Source: Fibrobacterota bacterium (GTDB taxonomy: Bacteria; Fibrobacterota; Chitinivibrionia; Chitinivibrionales; FEN-1185). Taken from it: a stretch of 64,000 nt of DNA. The stretch is taken from positions 1 through 64,000 of the forward strand of contig PLWQ01000019.1 in assembly GCA_003165595.1 (NCBI GenBank), read 5' to 3'. A program made the translations under genes and the position numbers. Below the pieces are notes generated by a model. The model saw only the letters and a list, made by a program, of their open reading frames with translations. It was not told the DNA's origin and did not search any database. This document shows, piece by piece, positions 44,191 to 53,281 of the stretch (positions are counted from its first letter, which is position 1; each line of letters begins with the position of its first letter).

Positions 44191-45531
44191 TTACTCTCCG
44201 ATCACTTCAACCCCGGTTTGCTGCGTATCCGTCCGCGGCTGCGGTGGAATAGCGGTGTCATGCCGCGCCGCCTTTCTCATTACCGCATCTTTCATGGCCG
44301 CATCTCTCAGCGAATCCCGGTGAACATCCTGGTCCACCAGCGCATCCGCAATTGCCTTGAACCACTGGCCGATGTTCCCATCGAATTGTCCAAGAGTGTA
44401 CAGGGCCTGGTTGACGGCGTTCTTCCCGGCCCAGATTCGTTCCTGGGTAAGGCGGTACCTGTGCGCCGTCTGCTGCCTTCCCGCGTCGCGTTTCGCCTCG
44501 AAGATGGGATAATACGCCGTGGAGGAATTGCCGTGAAGGTCGAACACGGATATCGCCAGCACGTAATTCGATGAGTCAATCTGCAAAGTCTTTGTGATGC
44601 CTTCGCGCTTTGATCCTTTGAAGTAAATGCTTTCCCGGCAGGAATCCGCGCCGAACTGCGCTTCCCGCAGGCCCACATCGCTTGTTGCTGTAAACGTGAC
44701 CGAAACCTGCTGGGTTTCGGTATAGGAGAGCGTCACGTCGCGAATGGCCGGCCCGGCGCCGCGGTCCTTGTCAATGGAAGAAACTTGCGAGGGGTTAAAA
44801 AAGAATGCGAGCTTGTAGGCGGCGCACCCCGTGTCGATGCCGTGCACGTTGACGGGCAAGGGCAGCGTGCTCACGCCCGAACGTTCGTCCAGAACAAAGG
44901 ATGTGCCGGCCAGACCGAACGAAAATGCGATGCGCAACCCGTCTTCCCGGTTTCTCGCCAGCATGGCGGACGAAAAGCTCTTTGAGAATTCCTCCGCTTT
45001 GTCAACTAGCTGCAGCTTGGCCGCAAATGAGGTATCTGCAATGGACGCCGCCCACATCGTCTGCGTGGTGTTGCACGAGGCGCAGGGGAAGAAAAGCGTC
45101 TTTGTGCGAGTCGCCGTGCCATACCGGACGATGGAGGAGTCGAACCTGAGAGCTTGCGGGGTGGCGGAAAAAAAATAGGTTGCCGAGACCACAAGCGTAT
45201 CGAACCTGTAGATTCGGTCGAATCGCATGAGAAGATAGTCGAAGCCGCATTCGTAGGCCATGTGTTTGAGCATGCTGAGGTCGTAGTGCCATTCGGCCCT
45301 GCCCGATTCACAGAACGCGCATTCGTTGAACAAAGGTGATCGTGGAGGATTGAGCGGGAGAAACTGCGGCTCTCCCGCGACAATCGTCAAGGACTCGGCA
45401 GGACTCTGATGAATTACGAATGCAGGCTTCCGGGGCTCCACATTTGAGGCGTTGGCGGACAATGCAACAAGAGACAGGGCGCAACTTACCCTCAAGAACA
45501 AACCAAATACCTTAAGAAGCCATGTTAGCAT
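44191..45531 (-). CDS. Exported protein of unknown function
   Basis: 446 residues from ATG 45531, chosen because it opens a signal peptide (LLKVFGLFLRVSCALSLVALSANA); the open frame continues 40 codons upstream from a TTG. The body has a CAFCESGRAEWHYD Cys/His cluster and beta-rich segments (RIYRFDTLVVSATYFFSATP; FSFGLAGTSFVLDERSGVS). A C-terminal helical region (RYRLTQERIWAGKNAVNQAL) is followed by a Pro/Thr-rich tail. No family recognised. Confidence 0.65.
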   Translation of the reverse strand: MLTWLLKVFGLFLRVSCALSLVALSANASNVEPRKPAFVIHQSPAESLTIVAGEPQFLPLNPPRSPLFNECAFCESGRAEWHYDLSMLKHMAYECGFDYLLMRFDRIYRFDTLVVSATYFFSATPQALRFDSSIVRYGTATRTKTLFFPCASCNTTQTMWAASIADTSFAAKLQLVDKAEEFSKSFSSAMLARNREDGLRIAFSFGLAGTSFVLDERSGVSTLPLPVNVHGIDTGCAAYKLAFFFNPSQVSSIDKDRGAGPAIRDVTLSYTETQQVSVTFTATSDVGLREAQFGADSCRESIYFKGSKREGITKTLQIDSSNYVLAISVFDLHGNSSTAYYPIFEAKRDAGRQQTAHRYRLTQERIWAGKNAVNQALYTLGQFDGNIGQWFKAIADALVDQDVHRDSLRDAAMKDAVMRKAARHDTAIPPQPRTDTQQTGVEVIGE

Positions 45532-45995
45532 ATTGATGCAATATTTGTAATAATAAAGACTTGCAATAATGAAAAGCAAATTGCGTGATCTGAGGTATAC
45601 GCTCCGGCATTCATCATTATTTTTCTGCCTGCAGCAGATTCCAACTGCCAATCATACATGGCCAACGCTACGGGTCTGCAAATCGGTTGGCTCGCCGCAA
45701 GCGCCCCAGCGGACAGAATCATAATATAAATGCGGCTAACCAATCATTTTGTGCCGCATGTGTAGGTGTGCGAGAGAAACCTGCGGTGTCTTTTTGAAAA
45801 GAGAGTGTTTGGGTTTGCAATAATATTTCGGAAAATCCGTCACCAAGCGTGGTGGTTGTCCTGCCAAGCAGTTTTTCGAATCCGGGACAATACGTGTGAC
45901 AAACAGACGTAATAATCTGACACAAAAGTATTGACAGCTGACTCAGAAATCGCTATATTTAACTGCAGAGTTATTTCTTTGACCATGGAGTCATA
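45532..45995. other. Intergenic region between divergent genes
   Basis: 464 bases. Contains the tetR promoter (45931-45959) and, toward the minus strand, AT-rich sequence that should hold the promoter of the exported protein gene. No repeat or ORF with a credible ribosome site. Confidence 0.45.
45931..45959 (+). promoter_or_regulatory. Sigma70-type promoter for the TetR-efflux operon
   Basis: TTGACA (45931-45936), 17-base spacer, TATATT (45954-45959). The spacer and -10 region would be the natural place for TetR operator binding; no palindrome was proven. Transcript start near 45966 leaves a 30-base leader to ATG 45996. Confidence 0.72.
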
Positions 45996-46658
45996 ATGGA
46001 ACTTAATGCAAGAGAAGCAAGAGGCCAGCTGGTTCACGACGCAAAGAGCAGCTTGATTCTTGACGCGGCCCTCAAGGTATTTGCGGAAAAAGGATTTCAC
46101 GAATCAAGACTTGAGGATATTGCTGCAACCGCTGGCTTTTCAAAGGCTTCTCTATATAACTACTATGAAGACAAGGAAGAGATCTTTCTTCACATTCTCA
46201 TCAGAATGCATGAGAAGATCATTGATGCACTTAGAAATGAATTAAGGGAAGACCGCCACATCCGGGACAACCTTCTTGCCATGCTTCGTTCAATTCTCAA
46301 GGTATATGGAGATAACTTCTCGTTTTCAATGAGCATGACCGATTTGAAAACCATGGCTCCCAGCAGCATGCAAAGGTTTCAGGAAAGACACCAGCAACTA
46401 ATGGCAAGGTTCAAGCATTATGCGAAAGAAATGACCGACTTATCCATCGCTGCTTTTGCGCTCGGCAGAAAACGGGGAGAAATAGTATCATCCCTTGATG
46501 ACAAGACCCTTTCGCAGTATGTAACCGCAATTGTCCGCGGAGTTTTGTTTGATTGCAAAGCCGAGCGTAAGCTTGGCGATTTGGAAGTTCATTCCCGAAG
46601 CATCATGGAGTTCCTGTCGCATGGGATTGGGTTTGCGAATCTGCCGGCAGCAAAGTGA
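45996..46658 (+). CDS. TetR-family transcriptional regulator
   Basis: 220 residues. N-terminal TetR HTH: ILDAALKVFAEKGFHESRLEDI then AATAGFSKASLYNYYEDKEE (recognition helix and the conserved YxYY/F-KEE turn). Ligand-binding C-terminal all-helical domain. First gene of a tetR-tolC-MFP-RND cluster with only short gaps, so it most likely represses its own operon and responds to a substrate of the pump. Confidence 0.93.
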   Translation: MELNAREARGQLVHDAKSSLILDAALKVFAEKGFHESRLEDIAATAGFSKASLYNYYEDKEEIFLHILIRMHEKIIDALRNELREDRHIRDNLLAMLRSILKVYGDNFSFSMSMTDLKTMAPSSMQRFQERHQQLMARFKHYAKEMTDLSIAAFALGRKRGEIVSSLDDKTLSQYVTAIVRGVLFDCKAERKLGDLEVHSRSIMEFLSHGIGFANLPAAK

Positions 46659-46759
46659 AAAGACTTATGAAGGACGAGAGTGATTCAAGCAGACGTGAGA
46701 TGGCACGGATTTTGATGACGGATAATGTACGAATTCTGATAAGCAGATGGAGATCAATC

Positions 46760-48220
46760 ATGCGCGAAAGACGAACGTTGTTGATTCTTGGCATTGGTGC
46801 CGTGGTATTCTTTCTAGGCCGTGCGCAAGCTCAGAGTCTGACTGTTGAGCAGGCAATACGAGAAGTCTGCACCAATAGCGATTCGGTGAAAATGATGAAG
46901 GAAACCATCAAAAAATCAAATGAAATGGTGCGCGAAAACTGGGCGAACGCGTTGCCCTATGTTTCGGCCACCGGCGCATATGTCCATGAATACGGGTCTC
47001 CCTTTAGCAGCAGCAGCGGCAGCAGCTCCGGTTCTTCCCGGCCGCTTGCCAAAGAAGCTAGTACCTTTACTCCCATGGACTCCGGTTTGGTGTCGGCACT
47101 TGCGAGTATTGTGCCCATGCTGAAATCTTTTAGCGACCTTTCAAATCCGGTTCATTCCAATATTTATACCGCCGGGATCTCGTTCAGTCAGCCCATCTAC
47201 ACTTTTGGCAAGGTGGGAAATGCCATAAGCGTTGCGAGTGACTACAACAAGTCCGCGAAGTGTTCCTATGCCCGCAACATGCAGACGCTTCAGCTCGGCG
47301 CACTCGATGTGTTTTTTGGCACGGTAATTATTCACAAGAGGGCCGAAATCGCGGACCACTCGCTTGATCGCAAAAAGGAGTTGGACAGTTTCCTCGAAAG
47401 GAATTTTCAGAATGGATCCGGCAGCAAGGCGCAGGTCCTCAAAACGAGGGCGGATGTGGCTGATCAGGACGCCCAGACCATAATCGCAATTCGGGATGCA
47501 AAGGTTGCTCGGATGAATCTTAATGCGATGATGGGGCGACCGCTCACCGACACGATGAGCCTGGACACGGTTTCGATGCTTGGTCAGATCGTCACCATGA
47601 GCATCCCGCAACCGGAAGACGCTGTAAAGGCGGCACTCTCGGACCGGACCGACATCAAGGCAATAAAGTTTTTGGCCGAAACCAACAAGGGCGGCGCAAA
47701 GATCTACAGAGCCATGTATCTTCCCTCGATCGCGGCAACCGGATCCGCCGGTTACACAAGAATGAACTCCGATTTGTCACTGCTCAGCAATAACGGTAGT
47801 CCAAGCTGGACTCTTGGCGTCGGCGCGCAATGGACGCTTTTTGACGGCTTTGCCAACAGCGCCAAGGCTGCCCAGTACCAGAGCGACGCCAACAAGTTCG
47901 AGATTTTCGTTTCCACAATGCAGAAAATGGTTGAAATCGAAGTCCGTTCCGCGATACTCGAATGTGCGGCTGCCGACAGCAATCTGAACTCTTCGAGGGA
48001 AATGCTCACGTCGGCCCAGGAAGGATACCTACTGACAAATAACAATTTCAAACAAGGAAGCGGTCAGTTCGCCGATGTGCAGCTGTCTGACGAAACTCTG
48101 AAGCAGGCTGAACTGGGAGTGATCAATGCGCGCTATCGTCAGGTACGCTCCCGCGCCGCTCTCCTTATCGCCATGGGCAAGGAAATAGTTGCACTTAACA
48201 ACGATCAAAAATCCAAATAG
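46760..48220 (+). CDS. TolC-family outer-membrane efflux protein
   Basis: 486 residues from ATG 46760 (GGAG at 7 bases; signal peptide ending RAQAQ). A GTG at 46655, overlapping the tetR stop, would add 35 residues. TolC features: repeated helices with SLTVEQAIREVCTNSDSVK at the start, FSQPIYTFGKVGNAISVA, and a second-half repeat around WTLFDGFANSAKAAQYQSDAN. A Ser-rich SSSSGSSSGSS insert lies near residue 80. Forms the outer-membrane duct for the pump encoded downstream. Confidence 0.9.
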   Translation: MRERRTLLILGIGAVVFFLGRAQAQSLTVEQAIREVCTNSDSVKMMKETIKKSNEMVRENWANALPYVSATGAYVHEYGSPFSSSSGSSSGSSRPLAKEASTFTPMDSGLVSALASIVPMLKSFSDLSNPVHSNIYTAGISFSQPIYTFGKVGNAISVASDYNKSAKCSYARNMQTLQLGALDVFFGTVIIHKRAEIADHSLDRKKELDSFLERNFQNGSGSKAQVLKTRADVADQDAQTIIAIRDAKVARMNLNAMMGRPLTDTMSLDTVSMLGQIVTMSIPQPEDAVKAALSDRTDIKAIKFLAETNKGGAKIYRAMYLPSIAATGSAGYTRMNSDLSLLSNNGSPSWTLGVGAQWTLFDGFANSAKAAQYQSDANKFEIFVSTMQKMVEIEVRSAILECAAADSNLNSSREMLTSAQEGYLLTNNNFKQGSGQFADVQLSDETLKQAELGVINARYRQVRSRAALLIAMGKEIVALNNDQKSK

Positions 48221-48229
48221 GAGGTTCCT

Positions 48230-49294
48230 ATGTTGCGAACAAAGAAATCGTATATCGCCCTGAGCATCGCATTCGTCACGATGCTCGTGCTCACCGGCGC
48301 CAAATGCGGCTCCGAAGCGAAGAAGGCGCCTGCTGCCTCGGCAAAACAGGCCGCCGATTCCGTGGCGGTAAAGGTGGTAGTCGCCGATGTCAACGAGAGT
48401 GCGTTTGAGGACTGGGGCAGCTACTCGGCCGACCTGCGCGGCATCGAAGACGCGAATCTTATCGCGCCCAGTCAGGGAGGCCGTGTCAATTCGCTCAAGC
48501 CCGTGGGCACCTATTTCAAGGCCGGCGAAGCCCTGTGCGACATCGACGGCGACAAATACGGCGCCGCGCTTGAGGCGGCAAAAGCACAGGTCGCGGTTAC
48601 GAAAGGCGATCTCGACCGGGCAACCGCCAATGTTGAGAACGGCTCGTTGGGTCGATCTGCGCAGGACGCCGCCAACCTCGCCTACCAGAACGCCAAGGTG
48701 ATGCTGGCAACGGCGAAGCGGGCCTACGAAGATTGCCAGTGCCAGGCGCCGTTCGACGGGATCCTGGTGAGCCGCAACATCGAGAAATACCAAACCGTTG
48801 CTCCGGGTGTAAACACCGTGCGGGTTTCGAGGGTCAGTCAATTGGAGGCCGTGATTGCCATACCGGAAACCGAGGCGTATAGCTACGAGGAAGGAATGAA
48901 AACCGAATTCCGGCTGCTGCAGCATCCGGAAAAAGCCTACGAGGGCAGGCTCACCAGCCTCGATCGGGCCGTGGACACCAAGTCCAGGACGGTCACCGCG
49001 CGTATCGTGGTCAACAATCACGACGGCTCTCTCACGCCGGGCATGGTCGGAAAGGCCAGCATCCTGCGGAAGAAATACGCGAAGGCCATTGTCGTTCCGT
49101 CAACGGCACTGGTGCGTCTCCAGACCGGGATCTCTGCCATGATCGTTGAAAACGGCGTTGCCAGGCAGCGCGTGGTGAAGGTGGCAGCCTCCAACGTCGA
49201 CAGTTCGCTCATCAGCGAGGGGCTTCGCTCCGGCGAAAAACTGATCGTGACCGGCGCGTTTGAGGTGACCGACGGGACGAAAGTAACGTTCTAA
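48230..49294 (+). CDS. RND efflux membrane-fusion protein
   Basis: 354 residues from ATG 48230 with AGGAGG at 6 bases. Export signal with Cys26 in LTGAKC, though not a standard lipobox. Barrel-sandwich lipoyl halves (LIAPSQGGRVNSLKPVGTYFKAGEALC; CQAPFDGILVSRNIEKYQTV) around a short helical hairpin, then beta-barrel (VPSTALVRLQTGISAMIVENG). Links the RND pump to TolC. Follows tolC by 9 bases. Confidence 0.92.
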   Translation: MLRTKKSYIALSIAFVTMLVLTGAKCGSEAKKAPAASAKQAADSVAVKVVVADVNESAFEDWGSYSADLRGIEDANLIAPSQGGRVNSLKPVGTYFKAGEALCDIDGDKYGAALEAAKAQVAVTKGDLDRATANVENGSLGRSAQDAANLAYQNAKVMLATAKRAYEDCQCQAPFDGILVSRNIEKYQTVAPGVNTVRVSRVSQLEAVIAIPETEAYSYEEGMKTEFRLLQHPEKAYEGRLTSLDRAVDTKSRTVTARIVVNNHDGSLTPGMVGKASILRKKYAKAIVVPSTALVRLQTGISAMIVENGVARQRVVKVAASNVDSSLISEGLRSGEKLIVTGAFEVTDGTKVTF

Positions 49295-49300
49295 AAGAGA

Positions 49301-49412
49301 GTTGAAAGTTTAAAGTTTTAAGTTGAAAGCAATTGGATACCTAGCATCTTCGGCAGTCTATCTCCAGGGTATTTTCTTAACTTTCAACTTCCAACTTCCA
49401 ACTTTCAACTTC
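49301..49412. repeat. AACTTTCAAC-type inverted repeat in the MFP-RND gap
   Basis: GTTGAAAG units at 49301-49329 oppose CTTTCAACTTCCAACTTCCA at 49381-49412, giving a long imperfect stem in the intergenic transcript between the fusion protein and the pump. A related AACTTCAACTTCTCAAC string lies near 63100. Could tune the ratio of pump subunits or be a low-complexity extragenic element. Confidence 0.65.
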
Positions 49413-49442
49413 AGACTAATTCTGCTTTGAAGGAGAAATTGA

Positions 49443-52400
49443 ATGACCAAGTTCGCACTAAAGAATCCGGTGTCGGTAATCGTGCTCGCGGCGCTGCTGT
49501 TTATAACGGGCCTGATGAGCTTCGGCGGCATGCGCAGGGAATCATTCCCCGAAATCAAGATTCCCTATATCTTCGTGACCACGGTGTATCCCGGCGCCAA
49601 TCCGCCCGAGGTCGAAAACCTCATCACGCAGAAGATCGAAGACAAGCTCGACGGTATCGACGGCGTCAAGCAGATGACGAGTTCGAGCAACGAGAGCTAT
49701 TCGAACATCTTTCTCGAATTCGAACCGTCGGTGCAGGTGGAGGATGCGCTCCGGCGCGTCAAGGACAAGGTCGATCAGGCCAAGGGCGACCTGCCGCTTG
49801 ACGCAGAAGATCCGATCACCCAGGAACTCAACTTCAACACCATACCGATCGTCAATATAGCGCTGTACGCCGATTACGATCTCGAACGCCTCGAAAGCCT
49901 GGCCGACAATCTGAAAGACCGCATGGCCAAAATCCCGGGCGTTTTGGAAGCAAAGGTTCTTGGCAAGCAGGACAAGGAAATCGCCGTGGACGTTGACCCG
50001 GCTCTCCTGCAGCAGTACGGGTTGACCTTGTCGGACATTTCCAAGGCGATTTCCACCCAGCATACCAACGTGCCGGGTGGGACCATGATCACGTCCGGTT
50101 TCAGGTTCTCCATCAAGGTGACGGGCGAACTCACCAGCCCGGACCAGTTCAACGACCTGATAGTCCGCTCCGTCAACGACAAGATGATCCGCATCAGGGA
50201 CGTCGCGAAGGTGGCGTTCACCTACACGCGCGACCGGCAGACAATTTCCCGCACCAACGGCAAACCGTCGCTCACGCTCACGGTTGCGAAACGCACCGGC
50301 GAAGATATCGTGCGCATCGTGGACGAGGCGAAGAAGATCATCGCCGAAGACCAGGCGCACTGGCCGGCGGGCACGCATTATGAAATCACCTACGACATGT
50401 CGAAGAACATCCGGCAGATGGTGGACGAACTTCAAAACCATCTTCTCATGGGCATCCTGCTGGTGCTGCTGGTGCTCAGCTTCTTCCTGGGCGTGCGCAA
50501 CTCGCTCTTTATTTCCACGGCAATTCCCTTTTCCATGTCCATGGGCTTTATCATTCTCAACTACATGGGCGTCACCCTCAATATGGTTGTGCTGTTTTCA
50601 CTGGTGATGGTACTGGGAATGCTGGTGGACGACGGCATCGTGGTTGTTGAGAACATCTATCGCCATCTTGGAATGGGGAAAAGCAGGTACCAGGCGGCTC
50701 TGGACGGCACAAAGGAAGTGATGGTACCGGTGTTTACCGCGACAGTCACAACCGTAGCGGCCTTTGGGCCGGTATTGTTCATGCCGGGCGTGATGGGCGA
50801 ATTCATGAAATATCTTCCGTTAACCGTCGGCATCACCTTGTCGGGTTCTCTGTTTGTCGCGTTCATTTTCAACCCGGTGTTCGCCTCACTCACCATGACC
50901 AACAAAGAAGCGCAAAAGCTTGAAGGCGGACAAAAGGGATGGTTCGAACGTTTCAAGGATATTTACCGCGGGCTCCTGCAGCGCACGCTCAACCATCCGT
51001 GGCTGCTGGCGGTTCTTTGCATCGTTTTTGTGGTCTCCGGCATTTTCATGTACGGGAAGTTCGGGCCGGGCGTCGTCTTCTTTCCCATCATAGAGCCTGA
51101 TGTCGCATCTGTCCAGATCGAAGGCCCTCTGTCTCAGGATATTGACATTACCGACGCAACAATCAAGACGCCGGAGGCTGTCGCCATGTCGATGTCTCAA
51201 AAAATCGCCTCGGTCAAGACAGTCAACACAATCGTCGGTTCGGGAAAGTCGTCACGGATGGTTTCGTCCGGTCAGGCGGAAAGCAACAAGGGGTACCTGG
51301 ACCTGGTATTCGATGATTACGAGACGAGAAAGGTCTCGTCGTACAAAACCATGAAATGGCTCGAAGACACCTTGCCCGGCCTCGTTCCCGGGTGGAAGCT
51401 GCAGGTGATAAAACAGGCCATGGGCCCGCCCACGGGAAAACCGGTGGAGCTTGAAATAGGCGGCGACGACTACGCGCAATTGAGTCGGCTTGCCGACAGC
51501 CTCAAGACGGTGATACAGAAGGTACCGGGCTTGACAAATGTAACAACCGACTACGATCCGGCGCGGCCGGAGATACGCGTGAATGTGGACCGCGAACAGG
51601 CCAAGCGCCTCGGATTCTCCACGCTTGACGTTGCCAGCGCGGTCCGCGGTGCCATTTATGGAAACGAAGCCGCCAAGTACCGCGTGGGCAAGGACGAATA
51701 CAAGATAATGGTCCGTCTGCCGCCCGAGGTGCGCGAAAACCTCAACGGTCTAAGTCGGATCGTCGTTTCCAAAGACGGCAAGGAAGCGCCCCTGTCGAGC
51801 GTCGCCACTATCACCCAGGGCGCCAACATCGCGTCAATAAAGCATATCGACGGCAAGAGATCAATCCAGGTGACCGCCGAACTGGCGCCGGGACAAAAGG
51901 ACGAGCGGGGGCCCAAGAGTCTTGCCTATGCGGCCATCAAGAAGATCAGCACGCCGCCCGGGTATTCGGTGCGGCCCGGAAGCGGCAACAGGATGCAGGC
52001 TGAATCCCAGGGTTTTATCGTAAAGGCGTTCTTTATCGCAATGGGACTTGTGTTTCTTACCATGGTGTTCCAGTTCAACTCGCTGTTCCAGCCATTCCTT
52101 ATCCTCATTGGGATCGCTTTGTCGCTGGGCGGCGTGTTCTGGGGTCTGCTGATAACCAACAAGATATCTGCACTTGTCAATTTGTTTACCGGCGGCACCG
52201 CAGACCTTCGAGACGTCACCTTCGCTGTTCTTATGAGCGGTGTCGGAATTATCGCGCTTGCGGGAGTTGTCGCGAAAAACGGCATCGTGCTCATAGACTT
52301 CATGAACAGGCTCAGGAAGAGCGGGCGTCCGCTTCGCGAGGCGGTTATCGAGGGCGGCGCAACCCGCTTGCGCCCGGTTCTCCTGACTGCCATCACCGCC

Positions 52401-52628
52401 ATGATAGGGCTTCTGCCGATAGCAACGGGCGTGGGTCTCGATTTTCTCCATCTTGGCTTTGTAACGAGGTCCGAGACCACGCAATGGTGGGCTCCCATGG
52501 CATGGGCGATCTTCTGGGGCCTGCTCTTCAACACACTGCTTGTGCTCGTGGTGACGCCCACCTTCTACTATGCGTGGGAAAGCTGGCGGGAAAAGGCAAA
52601 GGCGAGGAAACAGGCAAGGGTTTCATAG
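49443..52628 (+). CDS. RND family efflux pump, inner-membrane subunit
   Basis: 1061 residues of the AcrB/MdtB superfamily with the usual twelve membrane helices and two large periplasmic loops. FALKNPVSVIVLAALLFITG opens the first helix; NMVVLFSLVMVLGMLVDDGI VV-type segment with the paired Asp is in TM4; the tail GLDFLHLGF and VVTPTFYYAWE end the protein. The ATG at 49443 follows GAAGGAG. Proton-driven antiporter for hydrophobic compounds; substrate unknown. Ends the tetR-tolC-MFP-RND operon. Confidence 0.94.
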   Translation: MTKFALKNPVSVIVLAALLFITGLMSFGGMRRESFPEIKIPYIFVTTVYPGANPPEVENLITQKIEDKLDGIDGVKQMTSSSNESYSNIFLEFEPSVQVEDALRRVKDKVDQAKGDLPLDAEDPITQELNFNTIPIVNIALYADYDLERLESLADNLKDRMAKIPGVLEAKVLGKQDKEIAVDVDPALLQQYGLTLSDISKAISTQHTNVPGGTMITSGFRFSIKVTGELTSPDQFNDLIVRSVNDKMIRIRDVAKVAFTYTRDRQTISRTNGKPSLTLTVAKRTGEDIVRIVDEAKKIIAEDQAHWPAGTHYEITYDMSKNIRQMVDELQNHLLMGILLVLLVLSFFLGVRNSLFISTAIPFSMSMGFIILNYMGVTLNMVVLFSLVMVLGMLVDDGIVVVENIYRHLGMGKSRYQAALDGTKEVMVPVFTATVTTVAAFGPVLFMPGVMGEFMKYLPLTVGITLSGSLFVAFIFNPVFASLTMTNKEAQKLEGGQKGWFERFKDIYRGLLQRTLNHPWLLAVLCIVFVVSGIFMYGKFGPGVVFFPIIEPDVASVQIEGPLSQDIDITDATIKTPEAVAMSMSQKIASVKTVNTIVGSGKSSRMVSSGQAESNKGYLDLVFDDYETRKVSSYKTMKWLEDTLPGLVPGWKLQVIKQAMGPPTGKPVELEIGGDDYAQLSRLADSLKTVIQKVPGLTNVTTDYDPARPEIRVNVDREQAKRLGFSTLDVASAVRGAIYGNEAAKYRVGKDEYKIMVRLPPEVRENLNGLSRIVVSKDGKEAPLSSVATITQGANIASIKHIDGKRSIQVTAELAPGQKDERGPKSLAYAAIKKISTPPGYSVRPGSGNRMQAESQGFIVKAFFIAMGLVFLTMVFQFNSLFQPFLILIGIALSLGGVFWGLLITNKISALVNLFTGGTADLRDVTFAVLMSGVGIIALAGVVAKNGIVLIDFMNRLRKSGRPLREAVIEGGATRLRPVLLTAITAMIGLLPIATGVGLDFLHLGFVTRSETTQWWAPMAWAIFWGLLFNTLLVLVVTPTFYYAWESWREKAKARKQARVS

Positions 52629-53033
52629 CTTGCAAAATAGAAAGTTTTGTCTAATTCTTTTTGGTCGGTACTTGGGCGCCCCGCGGCTTCGCCGCGGCGG
52701 CTCTCCTTGCGAGCTCGGCCAATAGCCTCGGTGCCGCCTGCCGCAACGGCCTGCGGCCGCGGTCAGGCGGCCCTGCGCTCCAGCGCACTCTCCAGTCCAG
52801 CCTGGCGCTGGGCAGAGGATGAATGCCACATTTGTCAAGATGGCAAAGGCACGACCCGATCTTGACATCAGCCCAATTACTGCTTCAACCGGAAGACTGC
52901 ATCCTGCTAAAGACTTTCAACCCCGACACTTGCGCGATCAGTCTATCCTGCCGTCCGTTGAAATCATGACAGGGCTGATGTATTTTGCAGTGGGAAAAGT
53001 TCTAAAAGTTGTTGGGATCGAAAGGGACTTCGG
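52629..53033. other. Gene-free spacer carrying repeat C copy 2
   Basis: 405 bases after the RND gene. The left half (52674-52840) is repeat family C; GC-rich inverted repeats (CCGCGGC-TTC-GCCGCGG at about 52681) make it strongly structured. No supported gene; the right half has no recognised feature. Confidence 0.55.
52674..52840 (+). repeat. Dispersed repeat family C, copy 2
   Basis: Aligns with the reverse complement of 16215-16378 (shared blocks given there). Both copies lie in intergenic DNA. Confidence 0.7.
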
Positions 53034-53264
53034 GTGCGAAAATCCTTCATGAGCACTATATTCGCCATTGTGCTTCTTAGCACCGGCTGTGCGCCCGTGA
53101 TGCCGCCGCCACCTCCTCCTGCCGTGGTAATGCCGGCGCGGCCCCATGCCGACGCGGTGTGGGTTACGGGGCATTACAAATGGCGCCCCTGGGCCCACCG
53201 CTATCAATGGGTCCCCGGCCACTGGAAAGTCAGGCGGGGCAGGACGTGGGTCATCATCAACTGA
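53034..53264 (+). CDS. Small WxxGxW-type lipoprotein
   Basis: 76 residues from GTG 53034 (AAGGGA upstream); ATG at 53049 is the alternative. Lipobox LLSTGC (Cys19). Pro-rich linker, then ADAVWVTGHYKWRPWAHRYQW and VPGHWK: tandem YxW/WxxGHW motifs of the WXXGXW lipoprotein group. A small envelope lipoprotein, probably lipid-anchored in the outer membrane. The stop overlaps a possible start of the radical SAM gene (TGATG). Confidence 0.78.
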   Translation: MRKSFMSTIFAIVLLSTGCAPVMPPPPPPAVVMPARPHADAVWVTGHYKWRPWAHRYQWVPGHWKVRRGRTWVIIN

Positions 53265-53281
53265 TGTCTCCGGAAACACCA

